From Candidatus Limnocylindrales bacterium (GTDB lineage Bacteria; Moduliflexota; Moduliflexia; Moduliflexales; JAUQPW01): a DNA stretch of 64,000 bases. A program made the translations under genes and the position numbers. The stretch lies in NCBI GenBank assembly GCA_035559535.1, contig DATMBG010000008.1, positions 1 to 64,000 of the forward strand, given 5' to 3'. Below the pieces are notes generated by a model. The model made no database searches. It was not told the origin of the DNA and saw only the letters and a program-made list of their open reading frames with translations. Below, one piece after another: positions 1 to 10,318 of the stretch (the stretch's first letter is position 1; every line of letters starts with the position of its first letter).

Positions 1-28
1 GTAGGGGCGGGAGGCCTCCCGCCCCTAC
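1..28. repeat. Perfect 28-nt palindrome at window edge
   Basis: The half-site GTAGGGGCGGGAGG is followed directly by its exact reverse complement, so the first 28 bases form a loop-less GC-rich palindrome. It has no T-tract after it, so a terminator is not obvious. It looks like a dispersed intergenic palindrome. Whatever lies to its left is outside the window. Confidence 0.8.
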
Positions 29-264
29 GGAGAGGGGGCACTGGAGGGCCAGGGGGGATGGGGGTGAGGAGAGTTGGGGAGTGAAAGCAGCCTTATGAGG
101 TCAAAATTAAGGTAACAGTGTACTACTCCCTTGTAAAGTTAGATTTGAATAACGTATCCGTATCCATTTCTTACGAAAATCACCCTACGATTTTCACGCT
201 TTGTGGCGATCCAATAGGTCATGATCGTTTAGTAGGTGGAAAAAGAAACACCCTCCCTGGCCCC

Positions 265-318
265 CCCTCCAGGGGGGACTGACGTGGGGTTGCTGCTGCT
301 GAAGTCCCCCCTGGAGGG
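265..318. repeat. Inverted repeat with 16-bp perfect arms
   Basis: CCCTCCAGGGGGGACT (265-280) pairs exactly with AGTCCCCCCTGGAGGG (303-318) around a 22-nt loop. There is no downstream U-tract, so it looks like a dispersed palindromic element rather than an intrinsic terminator. Confidence 0.75.
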
Positions 319-445
319 ACAGGGCTGTTAAGTTCTAGAGTATTTCGAGAATTTTTTGATATTTTTGATAAGATGAGTTCCAGAGAAACGCCCTAGATTC
401 GTGCCCACCAAAAGTGATTTATCAATACTTTTCAAAAGTCCCATT

Positions 446-479
446 CCTTCTCTCCCCGCATGCGGGAAGGGAGAGAAGG
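446..479. repeat. Inverted repeat with 11-bp arms
   Basis: CCTTCTCTCCC (446-456) pairs with GGGAGAGAAGG (469-479). The central segment contains the self-complementary CCGCATGCGG. It resembles the CTCTCCC/GGGAGAG palindrome before giant gene 4 (22486-22509), which suggests a shared intergenic repeat type. Confidence 0.65.
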
Positions 480-789
480 AGGGGCTGGGTGGGGCCAGGA
501 GAGGAGGTTAGGTGAAAAACCCCTCTATTCTTTATACCCTATACTTATCTCCCACACTTCCACACCGATTTGATATTACCCACCTTTTTTCCATCTTTAA
601 AATCAAAGGGGATCTCGGTTTGCTCAAAAAATGCTATCCCATCCGGTAGGGATGAAGAAAGTACAGGATTTACCTGATCTCAAATACAGAATCTGCTGGA
701 TTGATTCTGCCGTTAATAAAAAATACCTTCAAAGATGATCTACAAATCGGGCCGTTGGATAGAAGCTCTCCAGATAGAGGGGGAAATCT

Positions 790-3700
790 ATGATAAAACT
801 CAAAACATTTATCTTTGCAATGGCAGTTATAGCAGGCATTATGATCTCTCATCATACCGCCCTGGCCGCCACTTTCACGGTCGATTCCACAGGAGATGGA
901 GGGGATAGTAATTTAACCGATGGGATTTGTAACGATGGAACCGGGAAGTGTACCCTACGTGCAGCCATTCAGCAAGCCAACAGTACGTTGGCCACAGATA
1001 CCATTCAATTCAACATCCCCGGTATAGGTATCCAAACCATCACGCCTGGATCGGCCCTGCCTACGATCACCAATCCGGTCATCCTGGATGGAACCACACA
1101 ACCTGGTTTTATAACCACCCCTCTGATTGAATTAGATGGAAGCAATGCCGGGCCAGGAGTGGATGGATTACGGATTACTGCTGGAAATAGTACTGTAAAG
1201 GGGTTGATCATCAACCGATTTGGAGGGAACGGAATTACACTGGCCTTCAACGGTGGTAACACCATTACGGGCAATTTTATCGGAGTCAATGCTACCGGTG
1301 TTCTCGCCATGGGTAACGCCAAAGATGGAATCTTCATCAATGGAGTTTCCAATAACACCATCGGTGGAACCACGCTGGTCACGGGTAACCTCATTTCAGG
1401 TAACAATTCAGACGGCATCGAGATCTCCGGCAATGGTGCAACTAACAATATCGTACAGGGTAACTTCATCGGTACCGATCTTACCGGTGCCCTGGACCTG
1501 GGTAATTTGCAAAATGGAATATTTATCAACGGCGCTTCCAACAACACCCTGGGTGGGACAACCTCCGGAACCGGTAACCTTATTTCAGGTAATAACTCCC
1601 ACGGCATTGAGATCTCCGGCAGTGGCGCAACAGGAAACCGGGTCCAGGGTAATTTTATCGGTACCAACAGCACCGGTACCGTTGCCTTGGGTAACAGTGG
1701 TAATGGGATTCTTATTTCCGGAGTAGCCAATAATATCATTGGTGGGTCTACGTCAGGATCCGGTAACGTACTTTCCGGTAACAACTTGAATGGAATTCAA
1801 ATTTCGGGCACCGGCGCAACCGGCAATCAAGTTCAAGGTAACTTCATCGGCACCCATATCAATGGTAGCCTCGCATTGGGTAATAACGCCAATGGCATTC
1901 TCATTTCCAATGCCTCCAATAACACCATCGGTGGGACAACCCTTGGGGCCGGTAATATCATCTCAGGTAACAATTCAGATGGTATTGAAATCTCGGGTAC
2001 CGGCGCGACTAATAATCAAGTCCAGGGTAACTTCATCGGTACCGACATCAGCGGCCTTATTATCCTGAGTAATACCGGTAATGGAGTCCTGATCTCCAAT
2101 GCTTTTAATAATACCATCGGTGGAACTGCAGCAGGAGCCGGTAACCTCATCTCGGGTAATAACGCAACAGGTATTACCATCTCCGGTAATAGCGCAACGG
2201 GTAATCAGGTTCAGGGTAACCTGATCGGGACCAACCTGGGAGGTAGTAGTGCCCTGGGTAATGCCAGTGAGGGGATACTGATCTCCAGTGCCTCTAATAA
2301 TACTATCGGTGGAACAACTTCAGCCGCCCGCAATATTATCTCCGGTAATACCAGTCATGGAATTACCCTCTCGGGTAGCGGAACCAGTGGGAATTTGATC
2401 CAGGGTAACTTCATCGGTACCGATAGTAACGGCACCAACCGCTTAGGAAACTCTCAAACTGGAGTATTTATCAATGGGGTCTCCAATAACGTTATCGGAG
2501 GAACTGCTACCGGAGCAGGAAACGTTATTTCGGGTAATAACTCGGATGGTATAAGAATCCTCAGTACCAATGCAACGGGAAATCTGATTCGAGGAAACCT
2601 TATCGGAGTCAATGTGAACGGTACTGTGGCTTTAAGTAATGGGGGTAATGGGATCTTTATTAATAATGCCCCCGGTAATACTGTTGGCGGAACAACGTCT
2701 GGAGCCCGTAATGTTATTTCGGGTAATAACTCGGATGGGATTGAGATTTCAGGTACTGGTGCCACCGGGAATCTCATCCAAGGCAATTATATCGGTACCG
2801 ATATCAACGGTACCGCCGCTCTGGCCAATATCGGTAACGGGGTATTCATCAACGGGGCATCCAGCAACACCGTGGGAGGTACAGTCACCGGGTCCCGTAA
2901 TGTTATTTCGGGTAATAACTCGGATGGGATTGAGATTTCAGGTACCGGTGCCACCGGGAATCTCATCCAAGGCAATTATATCGGTCTTACCTCCGCCGGC
3001 ACTGCTACGTTGGGTAATGCGGGTCACGGCGTGCTCCTTAACGACGTAGCCAATAATACCGTGGGTGGATTGACGGTCGGCGAACGTAACATTATCTCGG
3101 GTAATGCTCTGACCGGTATTGCCATCTCGGGTACCGGAGCTACCGGGAACTTAATCCAGGGTAATTTCATCGGTACGGACTCCACGGGTACTATCGCTTT
3201 GGGTAATACCAGCCATGGTGTGGTCCTGGCTTCATCGGCAAGCAACAACACCATAGGCGGTACGGCGAACGGAGCAGGTAATGTCATTGCCTTTAACGGG
3301 AGTGATGGAATATTCGCCAATTCAGGTACCGGTAATCTCTTCTCGCGCAATTCTATCTTCTCCAACACCGATTTAGGAATAGATTTGGGAAGTAATGGAG
3401 TCACTCTCAACGATGCTGGTGATGGAGATACAGGGGCCAACAATCTTCAGAATTTTCCCGTCCTAACTTCGGCCAACTCCGGAGGAGGGGGAACGACCGT
3501 CCAGGGAACCTTTAACAGTATGGCCAATACCAACTTTGTCCTGGAGTTCTTTTCTAACAGTACCTGTAACGCTTCTGGCAATGGGGAAGGAGCAACATTC
3601 CTTGGCTCGACCACCGTAATAACCGATTCTGCCGGTAATGCAAATATCAATATTACTTCCACAACGGTAGTTCCTACAGGTCAGTTTATCACCGCAACGG

Positions 3701-6700
3701 CTACAGATCCCAATAACAACACCTCCGAGTTCTCTAACTGTATTCAGGTTAATCGGGCAGATCTTTCGGTCATCAAAACGGACTCCCCAGACCCTACCAC
3801 TGTAAATGCAACCCTGACCTATACGATTCGAGTAACCAACAATGGCCCCTCCCAGGCTACCAACGTAACCTTGACCGATACCCTTCCATCCAGTGTGACT
3901 TTTGTCTCCTCTTTACCCGGCTCACCAACCTGTACCCCATCGGGTAGTACTGTTACCTGTAATCTCGGAACCCTCAACAGTGGAGCAATCTCTACCGTTA
4001 CCATCCTCGTTATACCCACCTCGGCAGGAACCATTACCAACACCGTCAGTGTTACAGGGGGTGGGATTGATCCTAATCCGGCTAACAATACAGAAACGGA
4101 ATCTACTACGGTTACATCGGCCGATCTGGCCATTACCAAGTCAGATTCCCCAGATCCGGTCCTGATAGGAAGCAACCTGACCTATACCCTGACTGTGACC
4201 AACAACGGTCCTTTCCAGGCGACAGGGGTAGTGGTGACCGACACGTTACCTGCCAGTGTCATCCTGGTTTCGGCGCCAGGCTGTACCCAGGCCGGTAGTA
4301 CGGTTACCTGTAACCTCGGATCTATCAACAGCGGTTCCAGTGCCAGCGTCACCATTGTAGTCCAACCTACTACCGTGGGAACGATCAGTAATACTGCCAG
4401 TGTGACCAGTAATACCTTTGATCCTACACCAGCTAATAATACCACAACGGCTCAGCTTACGACGGTTAACCCGGTCGTAGATCTGGCCCTTACCAAGACG
4501 GATTCTCCAGATCCGGCTACAACAACGGCAGATCTGACTTATACCCTGACAGTTAACAACAATGGCCCTTCTCCGGCTACGGGAGTAACCCTGACCGATA
4601 CCCTCCCTTCGGGAGTGATCTTTCGCTCGGTCTCTCCTACCCAGGGGAGTTGTAGCGGGACGAGTACCATTACTTGTAATCTCGGAACGATTAGTAACGG
4701 TGGCAGTGCAACCGTTACCATCGTCGTCACCCCCAACACCACCACTACCCTGGTTAATACGGCCAGTGTAACCGCCAATGAAACAGACTCCAATACAGCC
4801 AACAACACCGCTACCCAATCCACTGCAATCGTAATAATCGGGTTATCCGTTATTCAATCGGATTCACCGGATCCAGTAGCCGTGGGAACGGACGTGACTT
4901 ATACCATCCGGGTAATCAATAATAGTAATTCCCAGGCTACCCAGGTAGTACTTACAGATACGCTGACCGGTAACTTTTCCTTCGTCTCGGCTACATCCAC
5001 TCAAGGAACTTGCAGTGGAACCACCACCATCACCTGCAATATAGGAACTATGAATAAAGGAGTGGTTACCATAACGGTCAAGGTCAACCCCACGGCAGTA
5101 GGTACTATTACCAGTACGGCCACGGTAACCAGTAATCCACCTGATTCCAATCTGGCCGATAATACGGCTGTGGAGACTACCACGGTGACAGTTACCGATC
5201 TGGCAATTACCCAATCCGATTCTCCAGATCCTGTGACCGTAGGTGCTAACCTGACCTATACCCTGGTGGCTACCAACAATGGTCCTTCCCTGGCTACCGG
5301 AGTGATTGTAACCGATACCCTTCCGGTCAGTGTGACCTATGTTTCTGCAAACAGTACGCAGGGAACTTGTAGTAAGGGAAGTGGTACCGTCACCTGCTCC
5401 CTGGGTAACCTGGCTAATGGAGCCAGCGCTACGATTAATATAGTGGTGACCCCTATAACGGTGGGAATCATCAACAATACCGTACAGATAGCCGGCAATG
5501 AAGCCGATTCCAATCTGAGTAACAATACAAGTTTGCAAAGCACAACCATCACGGCAGCCGATCTTTCTGTTACTCAGACCGATTCTCCGGATCCTATAAA
5601 GGTTGGGAATAACCTGACCTATACCCTTCAAGTAACCAATAACGGTCCTTCTTCCGCTGCCAATGTGACTTTAACGGATACCCTTCCGGTCAATGTGACT
5701 TTTGTTTCGGTTACACCTAATCAGGGGAGTTGCAGCGTCACAACAACCGTAACCTGTAATTTAGGCACTTTGACAACCGGAGCCAGTGCAACCGTTAGCC
5801 TTATCGTCCAGCCTACCGGGGCAGGAGCGATTACCAACAGCGCCAGTGTGTCAAGTAGTCAGTTTGACCCGAATACAACCAATAATACTTCCAGTCAAGG
5901 TACTACCGTTGATCCCACTGCAGATTTGTCGGTCACCCAACTGGACATACCAGATCCGGTAACCGTCGGAGCCAACCTGACTTATCTCCTTACGGTTACC
6001 AACCAGGGTCCTTCCCAGGCCACGGGTGTGACTTTGACAGATATGCTCCCGCCCAACATCACCTTTGTTTCAGTCACCACAAGCCAGGGGAACTGTAGCC
6101 TGACCATTGGCGTTAATTGTACCTTAAATACTTTGGCCGTTGGGGCTACCGCTACCGTTACCATCCTCGTCAAACCCCCAACGGCAGGAACTATAACCAA
6201 TACGGTTACCGTGGCAAGCCTCGTATTTGATCCTGTTTTGACTAACAATACAAATTCACAAAATACCGAGGTTACCGCTGCTAACCTGACAATTACAAGT
6301 AGCGATTCACCAGACCCTGTAACGATCGGAGCCGGTCTGACTTATACCCTTCAAGTAACCAACAACGGTCCTTCAGCAGCCACCGGAGTAACCTTAACCG
6401 ATATCCTTCCTGTCGGCGTAACTCTTGTTTCAGCCACTCCTGATCAAGGGAGTTGTACAGGTGTAACGCCGGTAAGTTGTGCTCTGGGAACCCTTAACAA
6501 TGGAGCCACAGCAACCGTAACCCTCGTGATGAATGCCCCCACAGCTACAGGAACCATTACAAATACGGCGACCGTAGCAAGCAATGAATTTGACCCGAAC
6601 TTATCTGATAACACGACCTCTCAAGATACTACGGTTAATCCCGCAGCCGATCTCATGGTTACTCAATCTGATTCGCCGGATCCGGTAGCTGTGGGGAATA

Positions 6701-9700
6701 ATGTTACTTATACCATTACCGTCACCAATAACGGCCCTTCTGTGGCTACAGGAGTAACCCTGACAGACACACTTCCGGCCGGAGTCCTCTTTGTCTCGGC
6801 TACGTTAAGCTCAGGAAATTGTAACGGAACCGGCCCGGTTATCTGTTCTTTGGGTACTTTAGCTAAAGGGGCAAGTATTACCATAGCCCTTGTCGTTAAA
6901 TCTACCACAACAGGATCTATCAGTAATACAGTCCGTATTACAGGGAATGAAACCGATCCCAATACGGCCAATAATAGCCAGATAACCAGTACTTTAGTTA
7001 CCCTGGCAACCGATCTTGCCATTACTCAGGCCGATTCCCCAGATCCGGTCCTGGTAGGAACCAATCTGAGTTATACCATAACTGTCATCAACAACGGTCC
7101 TTCGGCGGCTACAGGGGTAACTTTAACCGACACCTTACCTTCCGGTATGACCTTTATTTCTGCTACCCCCAGTCAGGGAACCTGTACAGGAACAAGCCCG
7201 GTAACCTGTACTCTGGGTATTTTACCCGTCAGCGCCACAGCTACCGTTATTCTTGTCGGGAAGCCTACCACCACAGGATCCCTTGTTCATACCGTAAGTG
7301 TAGCCAATCTGGCAACCAATGAAACAGACCCGAACCTGGCCAATAATACGGCCACTGAGAATACAACGGTTAATCCGGCAGCCGATCTGGCTGTCTCTCA
7401 ATTAGATTCTCCGGATCCGGTAACAATTGGGAATAATATCACCTATACCATAACCGTTACCAATAACGGTCTCTCAACTGCGACGGGAGTAACTCTCCAG
7501 GATACTCTACCTGCCGGAGCCACTTTTGTTTCCATTACACCCGGTCAAGGGAGTTGTAGTGGAACAGGTACGATAAATTGTTCTCTGGGTACTTTAGCCA
7601 GTGGGACTAATACCCTTATTACTCTTGTGGTTAAGCCGACCCTAGCAGGAACCCTGAATAATAAGGTCAGTGTAACGGCCAATGAATCCGATCCTGATAT
7701 GAGTAACAATACCGGAACAGCCGACACAACCGTCAATCCGGCGGCTGACCTGTCGATCCGTATAACAGACTCGCCAGATCCGGTGGGGGTTGGAATAAAC
7801 TTAACCTATACCCTGACCATTACCAACAATGGCCCTTCATCGGCCACGGGCATAACTCTAGTCGACACATTACCCGCCGGAGTGATCTTCATTTCGATAA
7901 CACCCAGTCAGGGAAATTGTAATGGAACGAGTACCCTGACCTGTAACCTGGGAACTTTAAATAGTGGTGCCGGAGCCACGGTGGTCTTGATCGTTAAACC
8001 TCAGGTGTTGGGAATCCTCAGCCACGCCGGTAGTGTGACAGGTAACGAGTTCGATCCCAACACGGTGAATAATATAGCCACCCAAACCACCACCGTAACA
8101 GCCTTCATTGTTAATTCTACTTTAGATCCTGGAAATGGGGTCTGTGATGCGACAGAGTGCACTTTGCGGGAAGCCATTAATACAGCTAACGCTACCGCCG
8201 GAACCGATGTGATTCTATTCAACCTCCCCGGGGCAGGCCCCTATACGATTCAGCTTATCTCGGCGTTACCCGATATCGCCGACCCCATCTGGATCGATGG
8301 TACCAGCCAGCCTGGCTTTACAGGTACTCCCCTCATCGAACTGAATGGAAGTAGTGCGGGGATCGGAGCCAATGGATTAAAAATTACTGCCGGAAATAGT
8401 ATTGTCAAAGGACTTATCATCAATCGATTCGCCGGAAATGGAATTCTTATCACAACCGGCGGGGGTAATCTCATCCAGGGTAATTTTATTGGTACTGACG
8501 TCTCCGGTACCACCGCCCTGGGTAATGGGGGTACCGGTATATTCATCAATCTGGCATCCAATAATTTAATCGGGGGGACTACCCCGGGGTCGGGTAATGT
8601 CATTTCGGGTAACGGTTCTGCGGGTATTCAGATCTTCGGTGGAAGTGCAACGGGGAATCGGATTCAGGGTAACTTTGTCGGTACTAACTTTAACGGTACC
8701 GTTGCCTTAGGGAATGCCTTTGATGGGATATTCCTTGTCAATGCCCCGGGCAATACCCTCGGAGGTACCACCCCAGGAGCCCGTAATATCATCTCGGGCA
8801 ATAAGTTAAACGGAATTGAAATCCTGGGGACCGGAGCAACCGGAAATTGGGTGCAGGGTAATTTCATTGGAACCCAAGCAGACGGTATCGGTCCGTTAGG
8901 AAATACCTTATACGGTGTGCTTATAAATACTTCGGCAAGTAATAATACCATCGGTGGGACAGCTCCGGGTGCAGGCAATATTATTGCTTTTAATGGAAGT
9001 GATGGAATATTTATAGATTCTGGCATCGGGAATGCTCTTTTTCTCAATTCTATCTTTTCTAATTCGGGTCTTGGGATTGATCTGGGCCTCAAGGGCATAA
9101 CTTCCAACGATTCCGGAGATGGAGACTCAGGAGCCAACAATCTTCAGAATTTCCCTCTGTTAACCTCAGCTGTTTCCAGTGGTGGCAGTACAACCGTTCA
9201 AGGAACTTTGAATAGCACACCTAACACCCGTTTTAGAGTTGAATTCTACTTTAGCAATACCTGTGATCCTTCGGGAAATGGTGAAGGTACCGATATTCTC
9301 GGTGTAACGACCCTAACAACGGATGGAAGTGGTAATGCATCTGTGAATGTTACCTTTCCGGTTTTAATTCCGGCAGGTCAGGTGGTAACGGCCACGGTAA
9401 CAGACTCCAACAATAACACCTCCGAGTTCTCTCCCTGTGTTACGGTAACCCTGACTCCACCTCCAACACCGACTCCAACAGCCACACCGACGGCTACCCC
9501 GACCCCTGTCCCGACCCCGGTTATTACTTCTATAATCTGGGGGATTTCGGGGGATGTTCCCATACCCAGAGATTACAACGGAGATAATAAGGCAGATATC
9601 ACCGTATGGAGACCCGGTGCAGGGGATTGGTTCATTATGCTGGATCCTCCCATTATTCAACCTTGGGGGGTAAAAGGGGATAAACTGGTACCGGGTGATT

Positions 9701-10314
9701 ATGATGGAGATGGAAAGACGGATATAGCAGTCTTTCGACCTTCTATCGGAACCTGGTTTGCCTTGAAATCTTCGGGAGGGGTTTTCGTACAAAAGTTCGG
9801 GTCGTCTTCAGATATTCCGGCTCCTGAGGACTATGACGGAGATGGCGTTACAGATCTGGCCGTCTTTAGACCCTTTCTGGGTACCTGGGGAATTAAGCTC
9901 TCCAGCAATCCAGGAAATCTGAAACCGATCCGCTGGGGATTATCCGGAGATATACCCGTACCGGCCGATTATGATGGGGATAAAAAGGCAGATGTAGCCG
10001 TATGGAGACCCGCGGAAGGGAACTGGTATATCAGTTTTTCAACAGGAGGTTCTACAATCCTACAGCTCGGTTTACCGGGTGATATACCCGTACCGGCCGA
10101 TTATGATGGAGATGGGAAAGCGGATCTGGCCGTCTGGAGGCCCGGTGATGGAATGTGGCACATTACTTTTTCCTCAACCGGTTTGTTTAGCTCCACACAG
10201 TGGGGTTTATTGGGTGATATACCCGTACCGGCCGATTATGATGGAGATGGGAAAGCGGATCTGGCCGTTTGGAGACCCGGCGACGGAACCTGGAATATCA
10301 TCTTTGAGAAATAA
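790..10314 (+). CDS. Giant exported beta-helix / DUF11 / FG-GAP repeat protein 1 (3174 aa)
   Basis: This is a predicted surface or secreted repeat protein with no recognisable catalytic domain. A signal peptide ends near residue 26 (ALA|A). The order is a CSLREA-type opening (CTLRAAI), about 900 residues of parallel beta-helix repeats (SNNTIGGT and GNFIGT motifs, about 63-residue period), then twelve DUF11 repeats of about 120 residues, each opening like ADLSVTQxDSPDPVxVG (about 990-2438). A second CSLREA opening (CTLREAI) and a shorter beta-helix follow, then a Pro/Thr linker (about 2887-2914) and six FG-GAP-like repeats with DxDGDxxxD calcium loops to the last residue. GAGGGGG upstream of the ATG serves as ribosome-binding site. 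No LPXTG, PEP-CTERM or other sorting tail is visible. Adhesion or matrix function is inferred from architecture only. Near-identical internal DNA repeats make assembly length uncertain. Confidence 0.9.
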   Translation: MIKLKTFIFAMAVIAGIMISHHTALAATFTVDSTGDGGDSNLTDGICNDGTGKCTLRAAIQQANSTLATDTIQFNIPGIGIQTITPGSALPTITNPVILDGTTQPGFITTPLIELDGSNAGPGVDGLRITAGNSTVKGLIINRFGGNGITLAFNGGNTITGNFIGVNATGVLAMGNAKDGIFINGVSNNTIGGTTLVTGNLISGNNSDGIEISGNGATNNIVQGNFIGTDLTGALDLGNLQNGIFINGASNNTLGGTTSGTGNLISGNNSHGIEISGSGATGNRVQGNFIGTNSTGTVALGNSGNGILISGVANNIIGGSTSGSGNVLSGNNLNGIQISGTGATGNQVQGNFIGTHINGSLALGNNANGILISNASNNTIGGTTLGAGNIISGNNSDGIEISGTGATNNQVQGNFIGTDISGLIILSNTGNGVLISNAFNNTIGGTAAGAGNLISGNNATGITISGNSATGNQVQGNLIGTNLGGSSALGNASEGILISSASNNTIGGTTSAARNIISGNTSHGITLSGSGTSGNLIQGNFIGTDSNGTNRLGNSQTGVFINGVSNNVIGGTATGAGNVISGNNSDGIRILSTNATGNLIRGNLIGVNVNGTVALSNGGNGIFINNAPGNTVGGTTSGARNVISGNNSDGIEISGTGATGNLIQGNYIGTDINGTAALANIGNGVFINGASSNTVGGTVTGSRNVISGNNSDGIEISGTGATGNLIQGNYIGLTSAGTATLGNAGHGVLLNDVANNTVGGLTVGERNIISGNALTGIAISGTGATGNLIQGNFIGTDSTGTIALGNTSHGVVLASSASNNTIGGTANGAGNVIAFNGSDGIFANSGTGNLFSRNSIFSNTDLGIDLGSNGVTLNDAGDGDTGANNLQNFPVLTSANSGGGGTTVQGTFNSMANTNFVLEFFSNSTCNASGNGEGATFLGSTTVITDSAGNANINITSTTVVPTGQFITATATDPNNNTSEFSNCIQVNRADLSVIKTDSPDPTTVNATLTYTIRVTNNGPSQATNVTLTDTLPSSVTFVSSLPGSPTCTPSGSTVTCNLGTLNSGAISTVTILVIPTSAGTITNTVSVTGGGIDPNPANNTETESTTVTSADLAITKSDSPDPVLIGSNLTYTLTVTNNGPFQATGVVVTDTLPASVILVSAPGCTQAGSTVTCNLGSINSGSSASVTIVVQPTTVGTISNTASVTSNTFDPTPANNTTTAQLTTVNPVVDLALTKTDSPDPATTTADLTYTLTVNNNGPSPATGVTLTDTLPSGVIFRSVSPTQGSCSGTSTITCNLGTISNGGSATVTIVVTPNTTTTLVNTASVTANETDSNTANNTATQSTAIVIIGLSVIQSDSPDPVAVGTDVTYTIRVINNSNSQATQVVLTDTLTGNFSFVSATSTQGTCSGTTTITCNIGTMNKGVVTITVKVNPTAVGTITSTATVTSNPPDSNLADNTAVETTTVTVTDLAITQSDSPDPVTVGANLTYTLVATNNGPSLATGVIVTDTLPVSVTYVSANSTQGTCSKGSGTVTCSLGNLANGASATINIVVTPITVGIINNTVQIAGNEADSNLSNNTSLQSTTITAADLSVTQTDSPDPIKVGNNLTYTLQVTNNGPSSAANVTLTDTLPVNVTFVSVTPNQGSCSVTTTVTCNLGTLTTGASATVSLIVQPTGAGAITNSASVSSSQFDPNTTNNTSSQGTTVDPTADLSVTQLDIPDPVTVGANLTYLLTVTNQGPSQATGVTLTDMLPPNITFVSVTTSQGNCSLTIGVNCTLNTLAVGATATVTILVKPPTAGTITNTVTVASLVFDPVLTNNTNSQNTEVTAANLTITSSDSPDPVTIGAGLTYTLQVTNNGPSAATGVTLTDILPVGVTLVSATPDQGSCTGVTPVSCALGTLNNGATATVTLVMNAPTATGTITNTATVASNEFDPNLSDNTTSQDTTVNPAADLMVTQSDSPDPVAVGNNVTYTITVTNNGPSVATGVTLTDTLPAGVLFVSATLSSGNCNGTGPVICSLGTLAKGASITIALVVKSTTTGSISNTVRITGNETDPNTANNSQITSTLVTLATDLAITQADSPDPVLVGTNLSYTITVINNGPSAATGVTLTDTLPSGMTFISATPSQGTCTGTSPVTCTLGILPVSATATVILVGKPTTTGSLVHTVSVANLATNETDPNLANNTATENTTVNPAADLAVSQLDSPDPVTIGNNITYTITVTNNGLSTATGVTLQDTLPAGATFVSITPGQGSCSGTGTINCSLGTLASGTNTLITLVVKPTLAGTLNNKVSVTANESDPDMSNNTGTADTTVNPAADLSIRITDSPDPVGVGINLTYTLTITNNGPSSATGITLVDTLPAGVIFISITPSQGNCNGTSTLTCNLGTLNSGAGATVVLIVKPQVLGILSHAGSVTGNEFDPNTVNNIATQTTTVTAFIVNSTLDPGNGVCDATECTLREAINTANATAGTDVILFNLPGAGPYTIQLISALPDIADPIWIDGTSQPGFTGTPLIELNGSSAGIGANGLKITAGNSIVKGLIINRFAGNGILITTGGGNLIQGNFIGTDVSGTTALGNGGTGIFINLASNNLIGGTTPGSGNVISGNGSAGIQIFGGSATGNRIQGNFVGTNFNGTVALGNAFDGIFLVNAPGNTLGGTTPGARNIISGNKLNGIEILGTGATGNWVQGNFIGTQADGIGPLGNTLYGVLINTSASNNTIGGTAPGAGNIIAFNGSDGIFIDSGIGNALFLNSIFSNSGLGIDLGLKGITSNDSGDGDSGANNLQNFPLLTSAVSSGGSTTVQGTLNSTPNTRFRVEFYFSNTCDPSGNGEGTDILGVTTLTTDGSGNASVNVTFPVLIPAGQVVTATVTDSNNNTSEFSPCVTVTLTPPPTPTPTATPTATPTPVPTPVITSIIWGISGDVPIPRDYNGDNKADITVWRPGAGDWFIMLDPPIIQPWGVKGDKLVPGDYDGDGKTDIAVFRPSIGTWFALKSSGGVFVQKFGSSSDIPAPEDYDGDGVTDLAVFRPFLGTWGIKLSSNPGNLKPIRWGLSGDIPVPADYDGDKKADVAVWRPAEGNWYISFSTGGSTILQLGLPGDIPVPADYDGDGKADLAVWRPGDGMWHITFSSTGLFSSTQWGLLGDIPVPADYDGDGKADLAVWRPGDGTWNIIFEK

Positions 10315-10318
10315 AATC

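Larger units (their letters stand above)
29..789. other. Intergenic region before giant gene 1
   Basis: No convincing gene is seen. The stretch holds G-rich and C-rich runs and two strong inverted repeats (265-318 and 446-479). An A+T-rich segment around 520-560 could carry a promoter, but no well-spaced -35/-10 pair stands out. A purine-rich ribosome-binding sequence (GAGGGGG) lies just upstream of the ATG at 790. Confidence 0.6.

Noticed and set aside
1005..1784. Long antisense frames through the giant repeat genes (also at 3024-3443, 4864-5631, 17348-17671 and others)
   Set aside because: They are shadows caused by biased, repetitive codon use. They have no ribosome-binding sites and only low-complexity products.
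10079..10318. Possible extended N-terminus of the lone receiver gene inside giant gene 1
   Set aside because: The upstream part is an out-of-frame reading of the FG-GAP repeats. Receiver homology begins only after 10345.
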